This document shows, piece after piece, positions 7,788 to 16,144 of a stretch of DNA of 38,949 bases. Source of the stretch: an uncultured Granulosicoccaceae bacterium (lineage in GTDB: Bacteria > Pseudomonadota > Gammaproteobacteria > Granulosicoccales > Granulosicoccaceae); NCBI GenBank assembly GCA_937930305.1, contig CALGLE010000043.1, positions 1 to 38,949 on the forward strand, given 5' to 3'. Under the pieces are notes generated by a model. It was not told where the DNA came from. It made no database searches and saw only the letters and a program-made list of their open reading frames with translations. A program made the translations under genes and the position numbers. The first letter of the stretch is position 1. Each line of letters opens with the position of its first letter.

Positions 7788-10087
7788 TCAACTTCGTCTC
7801 GGTAGCCCAAAATAGAGTACTCCAGTAAATCGCCGTAGTTTTGCCCTAAAGGCGCTAAGCCTTTGAGAACCAACTGCCAGTATAAAGTGGTGTCGTGTTC
7901 CAACCCATCATCAGCAATGAAACGCCGGGCGGCAAATCGAAATGCCCAACAACAGCTGTCGTATTCCACACCCAACAAGGATTCTATGCTGGTGTTGTCT
8001 TCCAAGGAATAATTCCACCGGGCCGCCAGGCGCCATTGATTCCCAATGGGCCAAAGAACAGAGAAATCCACTTGTTCCGTATCCGCACTGTTACGCGTGC
8101 TGACGTTTCGATGACCCAGGTTAATGATTTTATCTTTATTAGGCCGATAACTCAGTAACAGAGAACTTCTGACGGTTTGGTCATCGTCAGGGTTCCATTG
8201 GATGCTGCCCTTGGCGCGCCAATCGTTTTTCAATTCAGCGGCTAATTCGCCCACAAAATCAGACGTGTCGGAGGTGTCGGGTTGGTCGCTGTCTAGGGAA
8301 ACCCGCCGATCATCAAAATAAACGATCTGCCCAATACTGCCACGTAAAACTTCTCGACCATCACCGCCGTTAATCAAGCGACTGGTCAGAGCTAAAGACA
8401 GTTGATTGGCATCGGCGACACGATCGGCACCGGTGAAACGGTTCTCACGAAATAATTGCGCGATATTAAAATCGAATTCATTACTGTCGAACACCGGAAT
8501 GCCGGATTGATCTTCAAACGGCACGCGTAGGTAATACAGTCGAGGTTCAAGCGTTAACACCGAGCCGTCATCATCCAGTACTCGATCAAAAAATAAACCG
8601 CTGTCTATCGATACCGTGTTCAGGTTTCGGCTTTGCCGACTGGGTTGAGTGTTATCAGTATTATTCAATCGGTAATGGGTAAAGCGGTGACTAAAGGACG
8701 GCTTTATAAACCAAGCACTACTGACAATCGGTAGTGACACTTTTGGGGTGGCATCGATGCGCAACCCCGTGATGGAGTCGTCGCGTTCGAAGAATACCGC
8801 TTCGCTTTCCACTGTGGTTTGTAAGCCAAACGGATGGTCAGAGGCTTTTGTTGCGAATGTGAATTGCGGTAAACGTTTATACGGGCGCTCATTGGATGGG
8901 ATATCGCGGTCAACGGTTTGAAAACTTTGCAGGCGCACTTCCATGGTGGTATCCGCCCAGTCGTACACCACATCGGCGCGACGTTCTAAGTGCGTAATGC
9001 TGGCCACTTGTAAGCTGTTGCCAAGGTCTTGAAAGTAGTCTCGATCAGAGACTTGGCTGGCGATAATGGAAGAGCGCCAAAAGGGGCCGAATTGCCCACT
9101 GTGCCGAAGTTGCGTAAAGCGTCTTCGCCCACCATCAAACTGTCTGTCCGAGAGTAATTCGTTATTAAGACTCCATTTACCCTGACGATTCAAAAAGCGT
9201 AATTCGGTTTGCAATTGCACACCGCGTTTACTCATCCAGCGTGGCGTTAGGGTGGCATCCAGATTCGGGCGTATGTTCCAATACCAAGGCACTTCCAATT
9301 CAAATCCCGTATTCTCCCCACGGCCTAACACCGGCGCCAAGAAACCGGTTTTTCGATCTGGGCTGATTGGAAAACTGAACGCAGGTACCGCTAAAAACGG
9401 CACACCTTTAAAACGCAAAACGATTTTTTTGGCGATACCCAAGCCATCGTCTGGATAAAGTTCAATGCGGTTAGCTTTGATGAACCAACTGTTATCCAAA
9501 CGCGGGCAGGTGGAGTAGGTCGCACCCTCCATAACGAAGCTGCCATCTTCCAATCGCTCCATGGCGTTGGCTCGGCCTGTGGCACGTTTGCCATTAATGT
9601 TCATCTCATAAACCGATTCACCCGTTTTGAACCGGTTGCTGTCCAGATCGATCTCGGCATTTGAACTTTCTAACTGAATGCCTTCCGCTTCAAAACTGAG
9701 CTGCCCATCAATGGCAACTTCGCCAGTATCTGGGTTGTAAGTTGCGTTCTCAGCCGTGATGGTTCGACCTTGGTAGGTAATGCTGGTGTTCCCATCTAAA
9801 GACACCACACCGTCTTCGCTCAGGACGCTGTCGGCTAGCGCTTCAACAGGCGCGTCGGTTCCTTGCACCACCGCCGTTCCGGGGGTGTAGACAAACGTAG
9901 GCGCCGGGCACTGTTGTGCGAATCCTTGAGCGGACACGAGAAGAATGCTGGCGCTTAGCAAGAGCTGCGCTGGGATGCGAGTAATTGGGGAGAACCTATG
10001 GGATGGATCAATGCGAATGATAGACGCCTTTTCCCGTAAACTGTACTGCGACAACCGCGTCTGATCCACCCATGTCCGAAAATTCAT
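7784..10087 (-). CDS. lptD: LPS-assembly outer-membrane protein LptD
   Basis: LptD with LptE inserts lipopolysaccharide into the outer leaflet of the outer membrane. After a signal peptide ending SAQGFA-Q there is an OstA/LptA-like jellyroll (repeating ADSVLSEDG, ITAENATYNPDTG, MEGATYSTCPR), then a long beta-barrel domain. The four cysteines expected for the LptD disulfides are present: one just after the signal peptide (QQCPAP), one in STCPRLD, and a CC pair in YDSCCW. From ATG 10087 it is 767 residues, with an unusually long n-region of about 36 residues. A frame extends to TTG 10216 but would run deep into ung. Shorter non-ATG starts such as GTG 10069 or TTG 10054 are possible. It is the first gene of the operon leading to apaH. 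Confidence 0.93.
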   Translation of the reverse strand: MNFRTWVDQTRLSQYSLREKASIIRIDPSHRFSPITRIPAQLLLSASILLVSAQGFAQQCPAPTFVYTPGTAVVQGTDAPVEALADSVLSEDGVVSLDGNTSITYQGRTITAENATYNPDTGEVAIDGQLSFEAEGIQLESSNAEIDLDSNRFKTGESVYEMNINGKRATGRANAMERLEDGSFVMEGATYSTCPRLDNSWFIKANRIELYPDDGLGIAKKIVLRFKGVPFLAVPAFSFPISPDRKTGFLAPVLGRGENTGFELEVPWYWNIRPNLDATLTPRWMSKRGVQLQTELRFLNRQGKWSLNNELLSDRQFDGGRRRFTQLRHSGQFGPFWRSSIIASQVSDRDYFQDLGNSLQVASITHLERRADVVYDWADTTMEVRLQSFQTVDRDIPSNERPYKRLPQFTFATKASDHPFGLQTTVESEAVFFERDDSITGLRIDATPKVSLPIVSSAWFIKPSFSHRFTHYRLNNTDNTQPSRQSRNLNTVSIDSGLFFDRVLDDDGSVLTLEPRLYYLRVPFEDQSGIPVFDSNEFDFNIAQLFRENRFTGADRVADANQLSLALTSRLINGGDGREVLRGSIGQIVYFDDRRVSLDSDQPDTSDTSDFVGELAAELKNDWRAKGSIQWNPDDDQTVRSSLLLSYRPNKDKIINLGHRNVSTRNSADTEQVDFSVLWPIGNQWRLAARWNYSLEDNTSIESLLGVEYDSCCWAFRFAARRFIADDGLEHDTTLYWQLVLKGLAPLGQNYGDLLEYSILGYRDEVE

Positions 10088-10776
10088 CTCCTGCTGCCAT
10101 CCACCCCAGCTGGCGTCCCCTGCTAGACGCTGAGTTCGCGAAGCCGTATATGAACGAATTGCGGCAGTATTTAGCTCATCGCAAGACTCAGCGAGTATTG
10201 GTCTATCCTCATTCAAAGCAATGGTTTAACGCCTTCGCATTGACTCCGGTGGAGTCTGTGAAAGTGGTGATTTTAGGGCAAGACCCCTATCACGGCCCTG
10301 GGCAAGCCCACGGGCTTAGCTTCTCGGTTCCCTCGGGAGTGAAGTTGCCGCCGTCATTGTTAAATATTTACAAAGAAATCGATACCGACGTACCGGGGGA
10401 GGCGTCGTTGGCGGCACGTCGCGCAGGTTGCCTGGAAAATTGGGCCAAGCAAGGCGTGTTTTTGTTGAACAGTGTTTTAACGGTTGAGCAGGGGCAGGCC
10501 GCCGCTCACCAAGGACGCGGTTGGGAAACCTTTACCGATGCGGTCATCAAATATTTAAGTGATGAGCGCGATGACTTGGTTTTTCTGCTGTGGGGCAGTT
10601 ATGCGCAAAAAAAAGGTCAGGTCATTGATGCCAAACGACATAGCGTGCTTCGAGCACCGCATCCATCGCCTTTATCGGCGCACCGGGGTTTTTTTGGGTG
10701 TCAGCACTTTTCTCAAACCAACGAATGGCTGGTTGAGAAAGAACAGTCGCCCATTGATTGGCACGACGTCTTCTAA
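10072..10776 (+). CDS. ung: Uracil-DNA glycosylase, family 1
   Basis: Ung excises uracil from DNA, starting base-excision repair of deaminated cytosine. The water-activating loop GQDPYHGPGQAHG carries the catalytic Asp71. The uracil-recognition FLLNSVLTV segment and the DNA-intercalating loop HPSPLSAHRGFFG with its catalytic His are intact. The 234 residues match E. coli Ung. Homology at SWRPLL-x-x-EFAKPYM supports ATG 10072, the only usable start upstream of that block, although no Shine-Dalgarno precedes it. The start overlaps the probable lptD start by 16 nt head to head. The 3' end overlaps or abuts the next gene. Confidence 0.96.
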   Translation: MSENSSPAAIHPSWRPLLDAEFAKPYMNELRQYLAHRKTQRVLVYPHSKQWFNAFALTPVESVKVVILGQDPYHGPGQAHGLSFSVPSGVKLPPSLLNIYKEIDTDVPGEASLAARRAGCLENWAKQGVFLLNSVLTVEQGQAAAHQGRGWETFTDAVIKYLSDERDDLVFLLWGSYAQKKGQVIDAKRHSVLRAPHPSPLSAHRGFFGCQHFSQTNEWLVEKEQSPIDWHDVF

Positions 10777-11797
10777 ATCGTTATTTTCGTCGCTGAGTGC
10801 GCAGCTTTCCGTGTGCGCGTTGGTGTTGGCCGTAAGTTTTGCCAGCCCGAGCACGGCTGAAACAAACGAGCTCAGCACCAATCCAACACCGTACATTCAG
10901 CGCACGGAAGTGCGCGAATTTATTCGCGATGTGGCCAATCGAAATGAGCTAAACCAACACACGATTGCGGGTTGGTTTCGCACGCTAAAGCCGTTGCCAC
11001 ACATACTTAAAGCCATATCCACGCCGGCTGAACACACCTTAACTTGGCGCGAATACCGGCCCATTTTCTTGGGTAAAGAGCGCATCAGCGCAGGCCGGCA
11101 ATTTTTGGTGACGCATCAAGACACCTTGCAAAGAGCAGCAGACACCTATGGCGTGCCCGCTGAAATCATTGCAGCGATTATTGGTGTCGAAACCTTTTAT
11201 GGCAAACATACAGGTAAGCATAAGGCTCTGGAATCGCTAGCCACCTTGGCGTTTGACTACCCGCCGCGCAGTAAATTTTTTACCGATGAGCTGGAAGAAT
11301 TCATCATTCTGGCAAGCGAAGAGGGCTGGGATGCCACCGAGCGGCGTGGCAGCTACGCCGCCGCCATGGGGTTTCCACAATTTATTTCGAGTAGCTATCG
11401 CGCCTATGCGGTGGATTTTGATGGCGATAACAAACGCGATTTAATCAATAGCGTGGAGGATTCGATTGGTTCGGTGGGCAATTACTTAGCGCGCCACGGT
11501 TGGAGAACTGGGGAACCCATCGCCGAGCGCTGGAAAACCACCGCAGACAATGCTGCAGCGGTGGCAAAACTGGACCGCGATTCACTCAAACCGAAAATTT
11601 CAGTGGCAGCGGTTCAAGCGCTAGGATTTCCTGCAGTAGGCAATGATCTGGTGTCGGTGATGAAATTGAACGGAAAGTCCGGCAATGAAACCTGGGTGGG
11701 CTATAAAAACTTCTACGTTATTACGCGTTACAACCACAGCCGGTTGTACGCCATGGCGGTTATGCAGTTAGCTCAACAATTAAGGGTGGATGGATAA
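10733..11797 (+). CDS. mltB: Lytic murein transglycosylase B
   Basis: MltB cleaves the MurNAc-GlcNAc bond of peptidoglycan with formation of 1,6-anhydroMurNAc. The catalytic Glu lies in IGVETFYG. Downstream are YAAAMGFPQFISSSYRAYA and an EF-hand-like DFDGDNKRDLINS loop followed by DSIGSVGNYL, as in Slt35. No ATG fits: the frame continues upstream into ung. I chose TTG 10733, which gives an n-region with Arg-Lys-Asn-Ser-Arg before the hydrophobic VCALVLAVSFA segment and an Ala cleavage site. TTG 10754 is an alternative. The mature N-terminus has no lipobox Cys, so this looks like a soluble periplasmic form. The stop shares one base with the rlpA start (TAATG). Confidence 0.9.
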   Translation: MRKNSRPLIGTTSSKSLFSSLSAQLSVCALVLAVSFASPSTAETNELSTNPTPYIQRTEVREFIRDVANRNELNQHTIAGWFRTLKPLPHILKAISTPAEHTLTWREYRPIFLGKERISAGRQFLVTHQDTLQRAADTYGVPAEIIAAIIGVETFYGKHTGKHKALESLATLAFDYPPRSKFFTDELEEFIILASEEGWDATERRGSYAAAMGFPQFISSSYRAYAVDFDGDNKRDLINSVEDSIGSVGNYLARHGWRTGEPIAERWKTTADNAAAVAKLDRDSLKPKISVAAVQALGFPAVGNDLVSVMKLNGKSGNETWVGYKNFYVITRYNHSRLYAMAVMQLAQQLRVDG

Positions 11798-12741
11798 TGC
11801 GAAGCTGGGCCATATCATTAGGGTTGCTGTTGCTTGCAACCGGTTGTGCAAATTCACCAGAACGAATTGTCGGCGGCGCGTCGGAAACAGAAAAAGCATC
11901 GACTCAAGCTGCGGTTGGACAACCGGCAGCTTGGGTGGCGGATGCCGTCGCAGGCGATGGCCCCGGTTGGCGACGACCATCAGCGGCGCCGCAGCCGCTG
12001 ACGGTTAAAAACCTACCCAAATCTCGCCGTGGAAACCCATCCGACTATTCAGTGGGTGGCGTGCGCTACACCGTGTTGGACAGCGCTGAAGGGTATATTG
12101 AGCAGGGCTACGCCTCTTGGTACGGTAAAAAATTCCATGGCCGTGAAACCTCCAGTGGCGAACGTTATGACATGTATGACTTAACGGCGGCGCACAAAAA
12201 TTTGCCTCTGCCCACCTTCGTTCGAGTCACCCGAACCGACACCGGTGAATCAATCGTGGTCAAGGTGAACGATCGGGGCCCCTTTGTGCCCGGCCGCATT
12301 ATCGATTTGTCGTACCAAGCCGCGTCCACCTTAGGGATTGTGAAAGACGGTACCGCCCCTGTCATCGTGGAAGCCCTAAGCTCTCATTTGCTGCCAAGCA
12401 CGGCCACATCGGCTTCGGCAACTGGCGCTCAGATTGCCCCTGAGGTGACAGAACAGACGGCAGCGCAAGCGATCACACCGCTGGCACAGCAGCATCCTTT
12501 GCCGGTGAGTGGCGACTATTTGCAGCTGGGCGCATTCAGCGAGCCGAACAATGCGCAAAATTTACGTGGACGCTTAGCCGGTGTTGTGGCGATGCCCGTG
12601 GTGATTGATCACGATCAGAGTCAATCACTGTATCGGGTTTGGGTGGGGCCAATTGATTCAATTCAAGCACGTGACCAGGCGGTTGCAGCCCTGCAATCAA
12701 AAGGGCTCACCAACTTTACAATGGTGACATTGGTGCAGTAA
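11797..12741 (+). CDS. rlpA: Septal-ring lipoprotein RlpA (DPBB and SPOR domains)
   Basis: RlpA is an outer-membrane lipoprotein; in Pseudomonas aeruginosa it is a lytic transglycosylase acting on naked glycan strands at the septum. The N-terminus is a lipoprotein signal with lipobox Leu-Ala-Thr-Gly-Cys (Cys near residue 17). A double-psi beta-barrel spans about residues 105-190, including QGYASWYGKKFHGRETSSGE, MYDLTAAHKNLPLPT and VKVNDRGPFVPGRIIDLS. The C-terminus (about 235-314) is a SPOR domain (YLQLGAFSEPNNAQ ... YRVWVGPI) that binds denuded septal glycans. Start and stop of neighbouring genes couple it to mltB, and dacA follows, as in many gammaproteobacteria. Confidence 0.95.
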   Translation: MRSWAISLGLLLLATGCANSPERIVGGASETEKASTQAAVGQPAAWVADAVAGDGPGWRRPSAAPQPLTVKNLPKSRRGNPSDYSVGGVRYTVLDSAEGYIEQGYASWYGKKFHGRETSSGERYDMYDLTAAHKNLPLPTFVRVTRTDTGESIVVKVNDRGPFVPGRIIDLSYQAASTLGIVKDGTAPVIVEALSSHLLPSTATSASATGAQIAPEVTEQTAAQAITPLAQQHPLPVSGDYLQLGAFSEPNNAQNLRGRLAGVVAMPVVIDHDQSQSLYRVWVGPIDSIQARDQAVAALQSKGLTNFTMVTLVQ

Positions 12742-12818
12742 TCGTTGCGAAATCTGGAGGGTTTTCCTCTATCATGTGAGGGCCGGTCTGGCTCACTCAC
12801 ATAGCTTGCGAATTGTTC

Positions 12819-13988
12819 ATGCTTAAACCCTGTTTCGTCTCTGTTATCCCGCGCATGGTTGCGTGTTTTGTGCTGCTGTTGGCTTTGATGGCATCGGCCA
12901 TCAGCCCGCTTCAGGCCGCCCCTTTGCCAGCGCCTCCTCAGCTCTCTGCGGAAAGCTACCTGTTGATCGATCACGTGAGTGGTCGCGTGCTGGCAGAACA
13001 CAACGCAGACCTGCGCATTGAGCCGGCCAGCCTGACGAAAATGATGACGGCGTATATCGTCATCGATGAACTCATGAAAGGCGCATCTGATTTTGATGAG
13101 CCGGTCATCATCAGTGATTTCGCGCAGTCCATGCCCGGTTCGCGCATGTTCGTTGAAGAAGGTACGGTCGTAACGGTTGGAGATTTACTGCGTGGCCTTA
13201 TTGTTCAATCGGGCAATGATTCCAGCGTAGCCTTAGCCGAGCACTTCGCAGGTTCCGAGCAAGGGTTTGTGGATCTGATGAACAGCAAAGCAGAAGAGCT
13301 TGGCATGGTGGGCACTCGCTACGCTAATTCCTCGGGGCTGCCGCACCCAGACCACTACACCACAGCAAGAGATTTAAGCATCATTGCACGCGCTACTATC
13401 GCGGATCATCCCGATTATTATCCGATGTATTCAGAGCGTGAATACGAATTTAACGGCATTAAACAACGTAATCGCAACACCTTGTTATGGCGTGATGATT
13501 CAGTAGACGGCATCAAAACCGGACACACGGAAGCCGCAGGATATTGTTTGGTGGCATCTGCAGTAAGAGACAACATGCGCCTGATCAGCATCGTTACAGG
13601 CACGGCCAGTGACAAAACCCGCATTGCAGAAAGCCAACGCTTACTCAACTACGGTTACCGATTCTTTCGCACTGAAAAAGTGTACTCCGCAGGGGAAGTC
13701 ATTAGTGCAGCTCGCATTTGGATGGGGCAGCAAGAAGAGATTGAACTGGGTGTTGCGGAAGATCTTTATTTAACTTTACCGCGATCAGAATTTGATGCAC
13801 TGAAAAGTGAAATTCAAATTGCCGATTACATCAAAGCACCGATAGACATCGGTGATGAATATGGGCGCTCGGTGCTCAAAACCAGCGAAGGCGTGATTGG
13901 TGAAGTGCCTTTGCTGGCCTTGCAACGAGTCGAGCAGGGCGGTATTTTTTTGCGCATGAAGCATTCCATCATGCGTTACTTTGATTAG
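12819..13988 (+). CDS. dacA: D-alanyl-D-alanine carboxypeptidase (PBP5/6 family)
   Basis: DacA trims the terminal D-Ala from peptidoglycan pentapeptides in the periplasm. The three active-site motifs of penicillin-binding serine enzymes are visible: SLTK with Ser71, SGN in QSGNDSS, and KTG in GIKTGHTEAAG. A signal peptide (hydrophobic VACFVLLLALMASAI) precedes cleavage at QAAP. The PBP5-type C-terminal beta domain ends in an amphipathic helix (IFLRMKHSIMRYF) that tethers the protein to the inner membrane. I chose ATG 12819; TTG 12813 and ATG 12855 are in frame. The Shine-Dalgarno is weak. An inverted repeat ATGTGAG...CTCACAT lies in the 77-nt gap after rlpA. Confidence 0.96.
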   Translation: MLKPCFVSVIPRMVACFVLLLALMASAISPLQAAPLPAPPQLSAESYLLIDHVSGRVLAEHNADLRIEPASLTKMMTAYIVIDELMKGASDFDEPVIISDFAQSMPGSRMFVEEGTVVTVGDLLRGLIVQSGNDSSVALAEHFAGSEQGFVDLMNSKAEELGMVGTRYANSSGLPHPDHYTTARDLSIIARATIADHPDYYPMYSEREYEFNGIKQRNRNTLLWRDDSVDGIKTGHTEAAGYCLVASAVRDNMRLISIVTGTASDKTRIAESQRLLNYGYRFFRTEKVYSAGEVISAARIWMGQQEEIELGVAEDLYLTLPRSEFDALKSEIQIADYIKAPIDIGDEYGRSVLKTSEGVIGEVPLLALQRVEQGGIFLRMKHSIMRYFD

Positions 13989-14018
13989 CCTACGTTAACC
14001 CACCTTAAGCTCTGTGCC

Positions 14019-14300
14019 ATGAGTGATACCGGAAACGACGCACCTGAAACACTGATTGAATTCCCGGCGAAATTGTCGGTAAAAGCGATGGGCTTGAACG
14101 ATGGAGATTTCACGTCGGTGGTGGAATCCTTAGTGGTACCGTTGGTGCCGGGTGAGAACGCGGTCGCCATAACCGAGGTGGAAAGTCGACACGCAAAGTA
14201 CGTCTCGGTGCGGGCCCATTTTGTGGCAGAGAGCTTAGAACAATTGCACGCCATCTACGCCGCTCTTAGATCAGACAGCCGCGTGTTGTACGTCCTCTGA
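14019..14300 (+). CDS. ybeD: DUF493 / YbeD-family protein
   Basis: This 93-residue protein has the YbeD fold signature: an N-terminal IEFPAKLSVKAMG segment, a SVVESLVVPLVPGE helix, the KYVSVRAHFVAES strand and a C-terminal LYVL. YbeD-family proteins are small ferredoxin-like, ACT-resembling proteins of unproven function, nearly always next to lipB. The gene begins 30 nt after dacA. Its TGA (14298-14300) overlaps the probable CTG start of lipB, which suggests that ribosomes finishing ybeD reinitiate on lipB. That fits a regulatory or accessory role near lipoate metabolism, but the function remains inference. Confidence 0.92.
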   Translation: MSDTGNDAPETLIEFPAKLSVKAMGLNDGDFTSVVESLVVPLVPGENAVAITEVESRHAKYVSVRAHFVAESLEQLHAIYAALRSDSRVLYVL

Positions 14301-14920
14301 ACTCGGCTTTCACCATTCGCCGTCTTCAACGGGAACCGTTTGAGACAACCTGGCAGGCCATGCGCCAATTCACGGATACCCGCACGCACCAAAGCGTGGA
14401 TGAACTTTGGGTCGTGGAGCATGATTCGGTTTATACCTTAGGCCAGGCAGGCAAGATCGAACATATACTGAATTCAGCGGACATACCTGTGGTGCAAACC
14501 GATCGCGGCGGGCAAGTCACCTGGCACGGGCCGGGGCAAGTGGTCATTTATACCTTGGTGGACTTACGCCGGCAGAACTATGGCATACGCGGCATGGTTG
14601 AGCGATTGGAACAAGCCGTTGTCAACACCTTGGCCGAATTCCACATTCAGGCGCAGGCGCGGCGTGATGCGCCAGGGGTGTACGTGAAGGATGAAAAAAT
14701 CGCCGCTTTGGGTCTGCGCGTGCGCAAGGGCTGCACCTACCACGGTCTTTCAATGAACCTGGATTCAGATCCTGCACCCTGGCAGGGCATCAACCCGTGT
14801 GGGTTTCAGCAGCTGGGGGTAACTCGATTGGTGGATCATTTAGCCGAGGGGGTTGAATTTGATCGAGACAGCACCATCAACACACTGTTGCAGGCGTTGC
14901 AAACCTGCTTAGGCTCCTAA
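14297..14920 (+). CDS. lipB: Octanoyl-[ACP]:protein N-octanoyltransferase, probably CTG-initiated
   Basis: LipB moves octanoate from acyl carrier protein to the lipoyl domains of 2-oxoacid dehydrogenases and GcvH, the first step of lipoate synthesis. The motifs DRGGQVTWHGPGQ, DAPGVYV, KIAALGLRVRKG (catalytic Lys) and INPCGF (acyl-accepting Cys) are intact. The first ATG (14360) would lose about 21 conserved residues: the upstream codons read IRRLQREPFETTWQAM, matching the enteric LipB N-terminus (VRQL...QAM-x-x-FTDTR). That stretch contains no ATG, GTG or TTG back to the in-frame TAG at 14267. The best candidate is CTG 14297, in a CTGA overlap with the ybeD stop, giving 207 residues (E. coli LipB has 213). 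ATT 14315 is another option. Confidence 0.93.
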   Translation: MNSAFTIRRLQREPFETTWQAMRQFTDTRTHQSVDELWVVEHDSVYTLGQAGKIEHILNSADIPVVQTDRGGQVTWHGPGQVVIYTLVDLRRQNYGIRGMVERLEQAVVNTLAEFHIQAQARRDAPGVYVKDEKIAALGLRVRKGCTYHGLSMNLDSDPAPWQGINPCGFQQLGVTRLVDHLAEGVEFDRDSTINTLLQALQTCLGS

Positions 14921-14937
14921 GTTGCTAGACTCAAGTC

Positions 14938-15903
14938 ATGGATCACACACCGCCTTCGCGATCAAACCCCGATAGCCATCAACGCGGCGCTACGAAACTG
15001 GCGCGCATTCCAATAAAAGTGCAACCGCAGCCGGCCTCAGAGCGATTGCGAAAGCCGGATTGGATTCGCACCCGTGTGAGTAATGATCCGAAAGTCACCC
15101 AAATCAAACGCATGATGCGAGAGCTGCGTTTATCCTCGGTATGTGAAGAAGCCAGTTGCCCGAATTTAAGCGAATGCTTCAGTCACGGCACTGCAACCTT
15201 CATGATCATGGGAGATATCTGCACCCGCCGCTGTCCATTTTGTGATGTCGCCCATGGCCGGCCAAACCCGTTGGATGAGGACGAGCCTCGTAACCTGGCT
15301 AAAGCCATTGGCCAGCTGGATTTAAACTATGTGGTGATTACGTCAGTCGATCGTGATGACTTACGTGATGGCGGTGCAGGGCATTTCGACGCCTGTATAC
15401 GAGCCGTCAGAGAGGCCTCCCCCGGTATTAAAATTGAAGTGCTTGTGCCCGATTATCGCGGCCGAATGGATATGGCACTGGAAGCGATGAGTCACAACCC
15501 ACCGGATGTGTTTAATCATAATTTGGAAACCGTGCCACGCTTATACAAGCAGTGCCGCCCTGGTTCTGATTACCAGTGGTCGCTGAATTTACTGAAAAAC
15601 CACAAAGCGCGGTTCCCTAAGGTGCCGACAAAATCTGGCCTGATGCTGGGTTTGGGAGAAACCCGGGAAGAGGTGGAAGTGGTCATGCAGGATATGCGCG
15701 ATCATGACGTGAACATGTTGACCTTGGGTCAATACCTGCAACCCAGTGCCGATCATCACCCCGTTATGCGCTTTGTGCATCCCGATGAATTTAATGAATT
15801 AAAGGTGGTTGGCGAGGCGATGGGCTTTTCACATGTGGCCAGCGGCCCCATGGTGCGAAGCTCCTACCACGCCGATCAGCAAGCGGCCGCTGCCAGCGAT
15901 TAG
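14938..15903 (+). CDS. lipA: Lipoyl synthase
   Basis: LipA is a radical-SAM enzyme that inserts two sulfur atoms into protein-bound octanoyl groups to make lipoyl cofactors. Both iron-sulfur sites are visible: the auxiliary cluster motif [12 protein letters not shown] (C-x4-C-x5-C) and the radical-SAM motif CTRRCPFC (C-x3-C-x2-C). The auxiliary-cluster serine is present in the C-terminal [10 protein letters not shown]. The [15 protein letters not shown] and [13 protein letters not shown] segments belong to the SAM-binding barrel. The 321 residues match the family. It starts 17 nt after lipB and is the last gene of this plus-strand run; a complex hairpin begins 5 nt after its TAG. Confidence 0.97.
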   Translation: MDHTPPSRSNPDSHQRGATKLARIPIKVQPQPASERLRKPDWIRTRVSNDPKVTQIKRMMRELRLSSVCEEASCPNLSECFSHGTATFMIMGDICTRRCPFCDVAHGRPNPLDEDEPRNLAKAIGQLDLNYVVITSVDRDDLRDGGAGHFDACIRAVREASPGIKIEVLVPDYRGRMDMALEAMSHNPPDVFNHNLETVPRLYKQCRPGSDYQWSLNLLKNHKARFPKVPTKSGLMLGLGETREEVEVVMQDMRDHDVNMLTLGQYLQPSADHHPVMRFVHPDEFNELKVVGEAMGFSHVASGPMVRSSYHADQQAAAASD

Positions 15904-15969
15904 AAAAATTCCCGGCTCGTTGCACGAATGGAGGGTACGCATTCTCAGGTGAACACCCTGAGCCGGGAA
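15904..15969 (-). terminator. Hairpin with T-run readable as an intrinsic terminator on the minus strand
   Basis: TTCCCGGCTC (15909-15918) pairs perfectly with GAGCCGGGAA (15960-15969). Inside, AGGGT (15932-15936) can extend the stem with ACCCT (15955-15959). A competing small hairpin, CTCAGG (15944-15949) with CCTGAG (15957-15962), overlaps the outer arm. On the minus strand the stem is followed by TTTTT (complement of 15904-15908), the layout of a Rho-independent terminator; on the plus strand no T-run follows. For lipA mRNA it would be a 3' stabilising structure at most. Confidence 0.5.
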
Positions 15970-16144
15970 GCAAACAAGTGTGTCAGTAACGGGTCCATTA
16001 TTCGTTGAACTGGCACTATTAATACCCAACTATGCGCCAATATCTGACCCAGTTCACAACTGAGCTGGATTGTTGAGGCCTTGCTTGTACAGGATTGATT
16101 CTCTCGGTATTTATCTGGCCCTTCCGGCGGCCGATAAATCGTTC

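Noticed and set aside
12750..12805. Inverted repeat ATGTGAG...CTCACAT and a -35/-10 pair before dacA
   Set aside because: The arms are only 7 bp with a long loop and the promoter elements are at a 19-bp spacing; too weak to annotate as a feature.
16070..16144. Longer N-terminus of the hybrid kinase from TTG 16070
   Set aside because: The extra 25 residues are not typical of a membrane sensor N-terminus and no ribosome binding site precedes the TTG; ATG 16145 is simpler.
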